From Faucicola sp041855445 (GTDB lineage Bacteria > Pseudomonadota > Gammaproteobacteria > Pseudomonadales > Moraxellaceae), in NCBI GenBank assembly GCA_041855445.1, contig JBHAEG010000067.1, positions 1 through 64,000 of the forward strand: 64,000 nt of DNA, given 5' to 3'. The notes under the pieces were generated by a model. It was not told where the DNA came from. It saw only the letters and a list, made by a program, of their open reading frames with translations, and ran no database searches. Position numbers and translations under genes: made by a program. Positions 53,978 to 63,046 of the stretch are shown here, in pieces (positions within the stretch are counted from its first letter, which is position 1; each line of letters starts with the position of its first letter).

Positions 53978-54238
53978 ATGGCACTAAAAATCACCCCCGA
54001 CTGTATTAACTGCGACATTTGCGAGCCAGAATGCCCAAATGATGCCATTAGCTACGACCAAAAAGGTCAAAAAACTTATGTGATTAACCCTGATTTGTGT
54101 ACCGAATGTGTCGGCTTTTATGATGAGCCAACATGTGATAAGGTCTGTCCGATAGATTGTATTATTTTAGATGATGAGCATGTGGAAACGCCTGAACAAC
54201 TCCTAGCTAAATATAAAAAAATTTGGAATAAGGCTTAA
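53978..54238 (+). CDS. yfhL: YfhL-family 2[4Fe-4S] ferredoxin
   Basis: An 86-aa ferredoxin with two [4Fe-4S] motifs: CINCDICEPECP (CxxCxxCxxxCP) and CTECVGFYDEPTCDKVCP, where the second motif has the eight-residue insertion between the second and third Cys typical of the YfhL/Alvin subfamily. It transfers single electrons at low potential. From memory, E. coli YfhL is linked to U32-type RNA hydroxylation, and a U32 gene (trhP) lies upstream here. It precedes cysM by 89 bp. Confidence 0.93.
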   Translation: MALKITPDCINCDICEPECPNDAISYDQKGQKTYVINPDLCTECVGFYDEPTCDKVCPIDCIILDDEHVETPEQLLAKYKKIWNKA

Positions 54239-54261
54239 ATAAAACTAATAACGATTACTAA

Positions 54262-54290
54262 CTGACGATTTCTTGAAAATTTGTTACAAT
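54262..54290 (+). promoter_or_regulatory. Predicted sigma-70 promoter for cysM
   Basis: CTGACG at 54262-54267, a 17-base spacer and TACAAT at 54285-54290. Transcription would start about 30 bases before the cysM ATG. Confidence 0.5.
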
Positions 54291-54327
54291 GCGGTACTGT
54301 TCAATTGACAATACATAAGGACTTTCA

Positions 54328-55242
54328 ATGTCAAATAATGACTTTACCAAACAAACCAGCACCCTTGCAGATTGTGTTGGCAAAACACCACTGGTAAAAC
54401 TTGCCCGATTTTCACCCAATAGTGCTACGATTTTGGCAAAACTTGAAGGTAATAATCCTGCAGGCTCCGTAAAAGACCGTCCAGCATTTAACATGATTTA
54501 TCAAGCAGAGCAACGAGGACAAATCAAAGCAGGTGATACACTCATCGAAGCAACCAGCGGTAACACAGGAATTGCATTAGCGATGGTCGCAGCAATGCGT
54601 GGCTATCGTATGATTTTATTAATGCCAACTAACTCAACTCAAGAACGTAAAGATGCGATGCAAGCCTATGGAGCAACGTTAATTGAAGTTGATGAAGGTA
54701 TCGAAAAAGCTCGAGATATGGCGTTACAAATGCAAGCTGAAGGTAAAGGCATTGTACTTGACCAATTTAACAACGCTGATAATAAACAAGCTCACTATCT
54801 GACCACAGGACCAGAAATTTGGCAACAAACAGAAGGCAAAATTACCCATTTTATCAGTTCAATGGGAACAACTGGTACCATTATGGGCGTGGCAAAATAT
54901 TTAAAAGAAAAAAATCCAGATATTCAAATTATTGGTTTACAACCTGATGAAACATCTGCCATTGCAGGTATTCGCCGTTGGCCAGCAGGTTATATGCCAG
55001 GTATTTTTGATGGAGCATTGGTGGATACCATCTTAGATGTCAATCAAACTACTGCCGAAATTTATATGCGAAAGCTCGCTAAACAAGAAGGCGTATTTTG
55101 TGGTGTATCATCAGGGGCGGCAGCATGGGCAAGCGAACAAATCGCAAAAGAAAATCCTGATGCGGTGATTGTATTTATTGTCTGTGACCGAGGCGACCGC
55201 TACTTATCAACGGGATTATTTGGTATTAAAGATTTGATATAA
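54328..55242 (+). CDS. cysM: Cysteine synthase CysM (O-acetylserine sulfhydrylase B type)
   Basis: A 304-aa PLP enzyme making cysteine from O-acetylserine and sulfide or thiosulfate. The PLP lysine is in NPAGSVKDRPAFNMI, the substrate loop is EATSGNTGIALAM, and the phosphate-binding glycine loop is SSMGTTGTIMGVA. The sequence SVKDRPAF (with R and P) points to CysM rather than CysK, in which the segment reads SVKCRIG. AAGGA precedes the ATG. The exonuclease gene starts 10 bp later. Confidence 0.94.
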   Translation: MSNNDFTKQTSTLADCVGKTPLVKLARFSPNSATILAKLEGNNPAGSVKDRPAFNMIYQAEQRGQIKAGDTLIEATSGNTGIALAMVAAMRGYRMILLMPTNSTQERKDAMQAYGATLIEVDEGIEKARDMALQMQAEGKGIVLDQFNNADNKQAHYLTTGPEIWQQTEGKITHFISSMGTTGTIMGVAKYLKEKNPDIQIIGLQPDETSAIAGIRRWPAGYMPGIFDGALVDTILDVNQTTAEIYMRKLAKQEGVFCGVSSGAAAWASEQIAKENPDAVIVFIVCDRGDRYLSTGLFGIKDLI

Positions 55243-55252
55243 GGATAGAAAT

Positions 55253-56044
55253 ATGAGTGTGCCTATTTTGGTATTTGATATTGAAACTGTTCCTGATGTT
55301 GCAACGGGCAAACGGCTATATCCTGAAATAGCCACCTTGCCAGATGAGCAAGCTTTGACTGCATTAATTGCCCTACGAGAGCAAGAAGCCAACACACCAT
55401 TTATGCGATTACCTTTACATAAAATTGCTTGCTTATCAATGTTGTGGGTAGATAATGGTAATTTAACTTTAAAATCTTTTTCTTTAGATACTTATAGTGA
55501 AATGGAAATTTTATCCAAATTTTTTGGTATTTTTGAAAAAGGTAGATTACCTAATTTAGTTAGCTGGAATGGCTCACGTTTTGATATTCCTGTGATGTTA
55601 TATCGTGCTATTCATCATAAACTTGTAGCCCCACATTTTTTAGATGAAACATCTAGCAATGAAAAACGTTATAACAATTATCTAGGACGTTATCATGCTC
55701 GTCATTTAGATTTGATGGACAAAATGTCATTGTATGGCACATCACTACATCAGCCACTAGACGTTGTAGCGACATTGTGTGGTTTTGCAGGTAAGCAAGA
55801 TTTAGACGGCTCACAAGTCGTAACACTGGTACAAAACAATGACTGGAAAACTTTAACCACTTATTGTGAAAGCGATGTATTAAATACTTGGCTTGTGTAC
55901 TTGCGTTGGCAACGATTATCAGGTGGATTTTCACCAGAGTTAAGCGATAGCTGGGAAAAATTTACACGAGAATATTTGCAACAGCTAACTGATGATACAA
56001 ATGAAATACGCCATCAAAAATTTTTAGATGGCTGGCAAGCATAA
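55253..56044 (+). CDS. DnaQ-like 3'-5' exonuclease (PolB-type)
   Basis: A 263-aa exonuclease of the DnaQ superfamily. The three Exo motifs are visible: FDIETVPD (Exo I, residues 9-16), SWNGSRFDIPVML (Exo II) and YCESDVLNTWLVY (Exo III). Length and order match the predicted 3'-5' exonuclease family related to the exonuclease domain of PolB. It is probably involved in DNA or RNA repair, but no specific role is established. It follows cysM by 10 bp with AAGGA before the ATG. Confidence 0.87.
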   Translation: MSVPILVFDIETVPDVATGKRLYPEIATLPDEQALTALIALREQEANTPFMRLPLHKIACLSMLWVDNGNLTLKSFSLDTYSEMEILSKFFGIFEKGRLPNLVSWNGSRFDIPVMLYRAIHHKLVAPHFLDETSSNEKRYNNYLGRYHARHLDLMDKMSLYGTSLHQPLDVVATLCGFAGKQDLDGSQVVTLVQNNDWKTLTTYCESDVLNTWLVYLRWQRLSGGFSPELSDSWEKFTREYLQQLTDDTNEIRHQKFLDGWQA

Positions 56045-56060
56045 TTTTTTATTAGAAAAA

Positions 56061-56085
56061 TTACCTATGCAATTAGCATAGGTAA
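56061..56085. terminator. Hairpin downstream of the exonuclease gene
   Basis: A perfect 10-bp stem (TTACCTATGC with GCATAGGTAA) and five-base loop, 17 bases after the stop codon. The plus side lacks a clear T-run after the stem; the T-run is on the minus side. It may be a weak terminator or an mRNA 3'-end stem. Confidence 0.5.
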
Positions 56086-56241
56086 ACGATAATTAAACTA
56101 TTTTACAAGAAAAAATATTATTTGAATTAATAAAACTTACACTAATAAGGTCACACATTTATTGATAGAAAAAAGATTTTTATTTAGTTTTTTGTTAAAA
56201 TAAAATGATAAAACACTAATAGGTTAGAGGAGTTATCAACA

Positions 56242-56883
56242 ATGAAAAATCTTACAAAGACAACATTACTTGCCACTGCGATAGTTTTAGGTTCAGCAAA
56301 TTTAACAGGTTGTGGTTATAACAAAATGGTTGCCCAAGATGAACAAGTAACAGCTGCATGGTCAGAAGTGGTCAATCAATATCAACGCCGTGCTGACCTT
56401 ATTCCAAACCTTGTTAAAGTCGTAGGACAATATGCCCAACATGAAAAACAAGTTTTTACTGAAGTCGCTCAAGCCCGTGCTGCTGCAGGTTCGGTACAAG
56501 TCACCCCTGAAGTATTAAACGACCCTGCCCAATTTGAAAAATATCAAAAAGCCCAAGACCAATTAGGCGGTGCATTATCTCGCTTAATGATGATTTCAGA
56601 AAACTATCCACAACTAAAAGCAGATAAACAGTTTCAGGATTTACAGGCTCAGCTAGAAGGGACAGAAAATCGCATTACTGTTGCTCGAAAACGTTATATT
56701 GAACAAGTTCAAGATTACAACACCGTTGTTCGCCAGTTTCCAACTAACATCACCGCTAAAGTGTTTGGCTTAAAAGTAAAACCAAACTTTAGCGTAGGAA
56801 ATGAAGCACAAATTTCAGTTGCTCCAACGGTTGATTTTGGTAATACGGGCAATAGCCAATCGGCAACTGCTACCGCTCAATAA
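56242..56883 (+). CDS. lemA: LemA-family lipoprotein
   Basis: A 213-aa lipoprotein (lipobox LTGC, residue about 24) of the LemA family, whose core is a long helical bundle: VVNQYQRRADLIPNLVKVVGQYA and AQARAAAGSVQ are the signature segments. GAGGAG lies before the ATG. It is followed by two TPM-domain genes, a common LemA-TPM arrangement. The function of the family is unsettled; a role at the cell envelope is likely. Confidence 0.92.
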   Translation: MKNLTKTTLLATAIVLGSANLTGCGYNKMVAQDEQVTAAWSEVVNQYQRRADLIPNLVKVVGQYAQHEKQVFTEVAQARAAAGSVQVTPEVLNDPAQFEKYQKAQDQLGGALSRLMMISENYPQLKADKQFQDLQAQLEGTENRITVARKRYIEQVQDYNTVVRQFPTNITAKVFGLKVKPNFSVGNEAQISVAPTVDFGNTGNSQSATATAQ

Positions 56884-56942
56884 TTTATTATTTGTTTAAT
56901 AAGTAATAAATAATAATTACGAATTATGAGTAAGGGGGCTGT

Positions 56943-57974
56943 ATGCTTTGGAAAAAGCCAAAAAAAATTAGTTGGATATTCGCCAGTTATCTAATCGTAA
57001 GTTTAGCCATCTTAGGATTATCAGGAAAGCTATTTGCTGAAACGGCGACAGCAACGGCAACAGATGATGCGATTGCTGTTGTCAGTGCTGGCCAACAGCT
57101 CTCAAATAGTACGTCAGCAACTCAGAATACCAGCTCAAATTCGTCTGTACAAACTCGTCAATCAACACAGGCAGGCGTTGAAGTTAATCAATTAATTTTA
57201 AACAATCCTGTCATTGACCAAGCCAAAATTTTAACAGCTCAAGAAAAACAAACATTAGAGCAAAAAATTCGGGCAATTCATCAACGAGGTTTAGCTCAAA
57301 TTGCGATTGTCATCGTATCAACAACCAATGGTGAGGATATTTTTGACTATTCCATGCAAATTGCTGACAAATGGAAATTAGGTAAACAAGGTGTTGATAA
57401 CGGTTTATTAATCACCGTTGCGGTAAATGACCGTAATATGTATATTTTAACGGGTTATGGCTTAGAAGGTATCATTCCCGATGCTATTGCAAAACGAATT
57501 ATTGAAGATGATATTTTACCTTATTTTAAACAAAATGATTATTCAGGTGGACTTGAAGTAGGGTTAAATCGTATTGAAGAACGATTGACCACAGACCCAG
57601 AAGTCTTAGCTCAAAATGATGCTAACTATGAAGAAACACCTGAGGAACTATGGCCACTTGTTATTGTTTTGCTGATTGCACTGATTTTAAATGCTATTTT
57701 ATTTAGGGGGTTAAAGCTTGGACAATTTAAACGGGCAACCATTTGTTCAGTATGGACATTCATTGGTAATTTAGTCGTCACAGGTGATGTCATTTTTAGC
57801 TTAGCTGTAGCAGGTTTTTTATGGTTAGCGATACTGATTGGCTTGATTAATCTTTTATCACTGATATTGAACAGCTCTTCAGGTGGTGGAGGCGGTGGTG
57901 GTTACAGTGGCGGTGGTGGTTACAGCGGTGGAGGCGGTGGCTTTGGTGGCGGTGGTGCAGGTGGCTCTTGGTAA
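56943..57974 (+). CDS. TPM-domain (YgcG-like) membrane protein with Gly-rich tail
   Basis: A 343-aa protein with an N-terminal signal anchor (residues 10-32), a TPM_phosphatase domain (about 90-215; LILNNPVIDQAKILTAQEKQ, LGKQGVDNGLLITVAV, YGLEGIIPDAIAKRI), two or three C-terminal membrane helices (about 237-315) and a tail of Gly, Ser and Tyr that ends in GGGGAGGSW. Family members are often found with LemA. AAGGGGG lies before the ATG. TPM domains of plant relatives have acid phosphatase activity; this bacterial role is not proven. Confidence 0.88.
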   Translation: MLWKKPKKISWIFASYLIVSLAILGLSGKLFAETATATATDDAIAVVSAGQQLSNSTSATQNTSSNSSVQTRQSTQAGVEVNQLILNNPVIDQAKILTAQEKQTLEQKIRAIHQRGLAQIAIVIVSTTNGEDIFDYSMQIADKWKLGKQGVDNGLLITVAVNDRNMYILTGYGLEGIIPDAIAKRIIEDDILPYFKQNDYSGGLEVGLNRIEERLTTDPEVLAQNDANYEETPEELWPLVIVLLIALILNAILFRGLKLGQFKRATICSVWTFIGNLVVTGDVIFSLAVAGFLWLAILIGLINLLSLILNSSSGGGGGGGYSGGGGYSGGGGGFGGGGAGGSW

Positions 57975-57998
57975 TGGATAAATAAAGGAATGTATAAC

Positions 57999-58556
57999 AT
58001 GACACAGATAAGCACTGCAAAAAATTCGCCAGCATCAAATGTACACTCTGGTTCGACCAGTTGGGCAAGATGGTACAGACAATGGTTTTTTATCCCATTT
58101 TTGCATAATCGTTGGCTAACCAAACAAGCTTGTCAAGAATTAACCCAAGCTATCAAACAGGCAGAGCTTGGGCATCGTGGCGAGGTGTTTTTAGTGATAG
58201 AAAATACTTTGCCATTATCATCAGCCTATTATCAGGATTGCCGAGAACGAGCTATTGATTTATTTGGACAATATCGGGTGTGGGATACGGAAGAGAACAC
58301 AGGCGTGTTAGTTTATATGAATGTACGAGAGCGTAAACTTGAAATCGTAGCGGATAGAGGGATTAATAAACAAGTCATACCAGAAATGTGGCAGGCAATG
58401 TGTGACAAAGCAATCGCAGGTATTCAGCAAAATAAACCTATTGATAGTTTAAAAGAGTTATTACATGATATTAGTGATTTATTAAAACAATATTATCAAT
58501 TAGGTAAAGACCCTAGCGGAAATGAATTGCCCGATAATGTCGTCTATATTAAATAA
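57999..58556 (+). CDS. TPM-domain protein without membrane tail
   Basis: A 185-aa protein with a second TPM domain (ELGHRGEVFLVIENTLPL, FGQYRVWDTEENTGVLVYM, EIVADRGINKQVIPEMW). No signal peptide or clear membrane helix is present. ATG 57999 is preferred, with AAAGGA nine bases upstream, over ATG 57990, which is too close. It is 24 bp after the first TPM gene. The three genes lemA-TPM-TPM are thus probably one transcript, ending at the terminator at 58577. Confidence 0.87.
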   Translation: MTQISTAKNSPASNVHSGSTSWARWYRQWFFIPFLHNRWLTKQACQELTQAIKQAELGHRGEVFLVIENTLPLSSAYYQDCRERAIDLFGQYRVWDTEENTGVLVYMNVRERKLEIVADRGINKQVIPEMWQAMCDKAIAGIQQNKPIDSLKELLHDISDLLKQYYQLGKDPSGNELPDNVVYIK

Positions 58557-58865
58557 ATTATTTAAAATTTGTTTATAAAACCACTGTTTTTCAAGTGGTT
58601 TTTTTATGACTCAAACAATAATAATTGATAAATATTTATAAAGATATTTTAAAAAAATATAGCTGTGATAAAAAGTCATCAACATAATCATGTTAAAACA
58701 GATGGCTAGAAACAAGAAATGATGGTGGTATATAGTGTTTTTTATTGATTTGATAATTTGCAAAAACTAGATGTTTATTTACAGTAAAAATTTATCCATT
58801 AGACGGCGACTTTATGATATATTGAAAGTGGCTATTTTCTTTTACTTAACCTGATAAAAATCCCT
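58557..58865. other. Intergenic region after the lemA group
   Basis: These 309 bases hold the terminator at 58577-58605; the remainder is AT-rich with no gene-like frame. It presumably contains the promoter of the 916-aa protein gene, for which I see no clear consensus. Confidence 0.55.
58577..58605 (+). terminator. Rho-independent terminator after lemA-TPM-TPM
   Basis: A 9-bp stem (58577-58585 with 58594-58602) with an eight-base loop, running directly into a T-run. It lies 20 bases after the last stop codon. Confidence 0.88.
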
Positions 58866-61616
58866 ATGCGTTATCATACCACTCAACAAATAAACACGTT
58901 ATTATATTACCTGAAAACAAGGCAACAACCGCCTTTTGCTATACTTTTTTATAAAAATTTAATAAAAATAAACTTTGACTATACTAAAAATAGTATCGTG
59001 CATTTAAATCATTTTTTCCAGATATTAGCCAGTAAAAATTATACGCAACAACAACTACTTGCACAAACAGGGGGGAGTAATTTTTTCTTAGCATTAGCAG
59101 GATATTTGGGAGATTATTTAGCGATTACCACAGGTCATGATATTATTTGGTTAAATTATCAAGAAAGCCTTGAAGAATTTGAACAGCAAAATCAACAAAG
59201 TTTTAACAATGCCATTACTGCTAGAATTGGTGAAACATTTTTTTTTCAACCGCTACAGATTATCTGGGAAAATTTACAAGGTCGCCAGTCATTAGAAACT
59301 TGCATTGAACAATGTCAGCAACAGATTTTTGCCAGTTCTACGATTAATGTTTTTTCTGACCCAAATGATGTTTGTCAAACTTATTTGGAAAAAGTAAAAA
59401 CAGGTAAACTATTGGATACAACCATTGGTTTTTTTGAGCAATTACAACATTTGACATTTGACTATAGCGAAAAAAGTTTATATGAAATTGATACGATTTT
59501 AACTAAAATTAAGCAAAAATATCAGCTGACACCACAACATTATGACCGTATTATTCGACAAGCAACTTATCAAAGTTTTTGTTATTTATTAGGATTTTAT
59601 ATAGGTATTACCAGTGCTAAACTTGCAAATACAGCGGTTAAATGGGCAAGTTATGAACAAATGCAACCGTTACTTGATGACCCAAATTTTGTACGGTGTA
59701 TAGAGTATAGCTTTGTTTTATTAATGGAAAATAATTATCGCACGCCAATTTTGGTAATTACCAATCATTTATTTGATATTACGGCAGAGTATACAAAAAG
59801 TGTCGTTGAGTTTGCTCAAATTATGCAAACAGAAAATCAAAGCGTTTTTCATATTTTTCCTAAAAAAATCACTACAAAAACAACGGCTTTACCAAAAGCA
59901 TGGCAACTGGCGATGCAAGGAGCAGGCGAGCTTTTAGCAAAACAAGTGTTAAATTTGGCGAATGATGGAGAAGTGAAACCTTGTTTATTTGAGGCAAAAC
60001 CAACGACTTTATCTGATAATATTGGACAAATTTCATTAATTCCTTTAGCTGATGCAGATAGAGCCATTGATAATTTATATCAACAATTAGCCAATAATCC
60101 AAAAAATTTACCATTTCTGATTGGTTGTTTTGATATGTATGCCAATTTGCCAGTTGGTCGATTTGATGGTGTTGTGGTAGAAATTCGAGTTTATCAACCT
60201 GAGTTAATGTTACAGTTAATTTTGCCTTATCGTTCGGCTATGGATAGTAGAGGATTTGCGATATATCCTTTGGTGAGTAATCAACAACAGTTACCCAATG
60301 AAATTGATGAGTTAATTGATAAATTATATCGATTTTTAGTAAATTATTCACCATCGCTTAATCAGCAAAATTTTTGGAAAAATTATTATGTTGATAGCTT
60401 TGATAGATGGGCATTGACACCTATTCAGCAGTTAGAAAATAAAACTTTAGTAAAAAACATTACTTTGTCAATTTTACCTGAAGACTCAGTGCAAATAATT
60501 AATCATTCAGAGCCAGTTATTCAAAAAGATTTTACATCGGATACGACTTTTTCACAGCCAGTTTTGATACCGCCTGAATTTGATTATTCGTCTATTTCTT
60601 GGCAAACATTTAGCCTTGCAACAACAATTTATCGTTTACCAACGCATTATCGTAGTTATTTACAAGTTACCATGCCCAATGGTCTAGCAACAGATGAACT
60701 GTTTAGTCAAGTTGAGGCGATGGCGACCTTGTATCGCAAGGGGCATGTCGTTTGGGGGGTAATTATTCAGGCAAAAGCTAAATTATTTCAGCCATTAACG
60801 ATTAGCCATGAACCACAAGATTATCGAGATAATATTGGTGATGTATTGTATGATGTGACGGGCAGGGCGAGTATTGCTGAGTTACAAGAGATAGCAGAAC
60901 AATTAAGCCATTTAAAAAATAGTGATTATCAATCTTTACCAATTGACCAGCAATTATATGCTAATCATTTACAAGATAATCATTCTCGACTATTTGGTTT
61001 GGCATGTCCAAAAAGTTTGACAGAAAAGAATTTTCGTATTAGTAGTTTATGGGTATGGCGACAGCATTTGCCATGTGGACTGTTAGCGGATAAAGTGTTG
61101 CCAATCGTGGTGTGTCATGATAATCAAAAATTTGCAGGTCAAGGACGAGTCATGATATTGCCTGCTTATTTTTGGCAACGGCCATTATATCAATATTGGT
61201 TAGATACAATTCGTGTTAAATTTAACATTTTTAATGATTTTTATCAGATTGATGAAGTGGTAAATGCTCAGGCAAATAGTATGCAGGAATATCGTACATT
61301 TCCCAAATTAAAACAATTATTTGCAACTGAAACCACTCAGACTAGCAATATTCAAAATGTCAATGATAAGCCTCAAAATACATTGCCTGATGTTCATGTA
61401 ACATCTTTAGTGCCAGAATTGGTTTCTTCTAAACAAATATCTGTTTTTAATAGAGATGAATTGCAAGAAAAATTATTACAAGACCATCAACGATTAACAC
61501 AACAATTCTCCACTTCTAATAAAAGCCAGCAAAAGAAGTGGTTTGTTATTGGTGGATTAAGTTTAATGGTTTTATTGAGTGCCAGTTTATTGGTATTATT
61601 GATGCGACAAGGCTAA
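58866..61616 (+). CDS. Hypothetical 916-aa tail-anchored protein with duplicated N-terminal domain
   Basis: I do not recognise this family. The protein is long, Gln/Asn-rich and without a signal peptide. Residues about 37-146 and 198-305 look like two copies of one domain: FDYTKNSIVHL against FDYSEKSLYEI, YLGDYLAITTG against FYIGITSAKLA, and IIWLNYQE against VKWASYEQ. The middle and C-terminal parts (about 380-830) show alternating beta/helix stretches and no known motif. A polar linker is followed by a single helix at about 893-912 and three residues after it, the pattern of a C-tail-anchored inner-membrane protein facing the cytoplasm. The ATG lacks a strong ribosome-binding site. The neighbours (lemA group and AI-2E permease) give no hint. 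Confidence 0.7.
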   Translation: MRYHTTQQINTLLYYLKTRQQPPFAILFYKNLIKINFDYTKNSIVHLNHFFQILASKNYTQQQLLAQTGGSNFFLALAGYLGDYLAITTGHDIIWLNYQESLEEFEQQNQQSFNNAITARIGETFFFQPLQIIWENLQGRQSLETCIEQCQQQIFASSTINVFSDPNDVCQTYLEKVKTGKLLDTTIGFFEQLQHLTFDYSEKSLYEIDTILTKIKQKYQLTPQHYDRIIRQATYQSFCYLLGFYIGITSAKLANTAVKWASYEQMQPLLDDPNFVRCIEYSFVLLMENNYRTPILVITNHLFDITAEYTKSVVEFAQIMQTENQSVFHIFPKKITTKTTALPKAWQLAMQGAGELLAKQVLNLANDGEVKPCLFEAKPTTLSDNIGQISLIPLADADRAIDNLYQQLANNPKNLPFLIGCFDMYANLPVGRFDGVVVEIRVYQPELMLQLILPYRSAMDSRGFAIYPLVSNQQQLPNEIDELIDKLYRFLVNYSPSLNQQNFWKNYYVDSFDRWALTPIQQLENKTLVKNITLSILPEDSVQIINHSEPVIQKDFTSDTTFSQPVLIPPEFDYSSISWQTFSLATTIYRLPTHYRSYLQVTMPNGLATDELFSQVEAMATLYRKGHVVWGVIIQAKAKLFQPLTISHEPQDYRDNIGDVLYDVTGRASIAELQEIAEQLSHLKNSDYQSLPIDQQLYANHLQDNHSRLFGLACPKSLTEKNFRISSLWVWRQHLPCGLLADKVLPIVVCHDNQKFAGQGRVMILPAYFWQRPLYQYWLDTIRVKFNIFNDFYQIDEVVNAQANSMQEYRTFPKLKQLFATETTQTSNIQNVNDKPQNTLPDVHVTSLVPELVSSKQISVFNRDELQEKLLQDHQRLTQQFSTSNKSQQKKWFVIGGLSLMVLLSASLLVLLMRQG

Positions 61617-61804
61617 AAATTTATAGGTTTTATGGTAAGTTATGGAATGTAATAAAAGGTATTATTTTCAGATAAGACTTGATATTTTTGCTAGGATTTT
61701 TTGATAAACTATTTCATAATAGACTGATAAAAAATAACGGTTTATTGTATTGCTAGTATATTCGTTTTCGCATCAAATTCTAGCTCTTTCACTGAGATAA
61801 CATC

Positions 61805-62902
61805 ATGATAATATCTTTCACCAAAGAAAATGTGTTACAGCGTTTATTGGCATTAACACTTTTTGTCGGTTTAGCGTTGTTATGTTTTCAGGTGGTGAGA
61901 TTTTTTATTGTACCTGCGTTATGGGCAGCGATTATTGCTTATGTGACTTGGCCTGTCTATCGGTTTTTACATAATAAAATTCATTTAAGCACAAGTTTAA
62001 GTGCATTAATTATGACCCTTGCTATCATTTTGATTATTGGTGTTCCCATGGGGATTGCATTGGTTATTTTGCAAGAAGAGGCATTGAGTTTATATACAAC
62101 GGTGCTACATCGATTAAAAAGTGGTTATTTAGATTTACCCGATGCGATAAAAAATTTGCCTGTGGTTGGCCAACAAATTAAAGATACATTATGGGAGCTG
62201 AATAAAGACCCTGAAGGTACAATGAATGCGATTAAAGCATGGATACAATCGCATTTGTCCTATGGCAAACAAATCATGGATGTGGCAATGACAGGCCTAG
62301 CAAAAATGGGCATGGCAATGATGACGTTATTTTTCTTTTATCGTGATGGCGTAAGTTTAGTTGTACAAATTCGATTGGCATTGCGAAATATTATTGGTAA
62401 TCGAATTGATGGCTATATTGATTCGGTCGGGGAAACGACACAAGCAGTTGTCTATGGTATTGGCTTGACGGCGTTAGTTCAGGCATTATTAGCAGGATTG
62501 GGGTACTGGATAGCTGGTGCTCCTAATCCGATTTTATTAACTTTAGTAACTTTTATTATTGCATTAATTCCTTTTGGTACGCCATTTGCGTGGGGCGGAG
62601 TGGCGGTTTGGCTATTTACTCAAGGGCAAGTCACAGAAGCTGTTGGCTTGGCAGTGTGGGGCGGTTTGGTAGTCAGTTGGGTGGATAATTTAATTCGTCC
62701 AATGGTGATTAGTGGGGCAACAGAAATTCCATTTATTATTATTTTTATTGGGGTTTTAGGTGGTCTAACGGCATTTGGGTTTGTGGGGATGTTTATTGGG
62801 CCTGTGGTGTTGGCAATTGGGCTGGCTGTTTGGCGAGAATGGATTTCGCATCATCGTGAAGTTTTACAGGGCATTACTTCTGTAGAAAGTCAAAATTCTT
62901 AA
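61805..62902 (+). CDS. AI-2E family transporter
   Basis: A 365-aa membrane protein of the AI-2E/UPF0118 family with about eight transmembrane helices. The second half holds the family signature QALLAGLGYWIAGAPNPILL, then FIIALIPFGTPFAWGG and the C-terminal GGLTAFGFVGMFIGPVVLA. Some members export autoinducer-2, others act as Na+/H+ antiporters or are of unknown role; the type here is not resolved. It is 144 bp upstream of pdxB. Confidence 0.87.
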   Translation: MIISFTKENVLQRLLALTLFVGLALLCFQVVRFFIVPALWAAIIAYVTWPVYRFLHNKIHLSTSLSALIMTLAIILIIGVPMGIALVILQEEALSLYTTVLHRLKSGYLDLPDAIKNLPVVGQQIKDTLWELNKDPEGTMNAIKAWIQSHLSYGKQIMDVAMTGLAKMGMAMMTLFFFYRDGVSLVVQIRLALRNIIGNRIDGYIDSVGETTQAVVYGIGLTALVQALLAGLGYWIAGAPNPILLTLVTFIIALIPFGTPFAWGGVAVWLFTQGQVTEAVGLAVWGGLVVSWVDNLIRPMVISGATEIPFIIIFIGVLGGLTAFGFVGMFIGPVVLAIGLAVWREWISHHREVLQGITSVESQNS

Positions 62903-63046
62903 AAATTTTTCTGTTAAACCCTAAAAACTTTCCTTTTAGATTAAATCTATTGATTTTATTGAGTTTTGCTATTATAAAGTAATTTGGGTGAGAATAATTG
63001 TTATTAAAAAAGCTTAATTTGATATATTGTAAAGAAAGGGTATACA

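Noticed and set aside
57840..58123. Open frames on the minus strand opposite the Gly-rich tail of the TPM protein
   Set aside because: They are the complement of Gly/Ser repeat codons, giving Pro- and His-rich translations; no ribosome-binding site or family resemblance.
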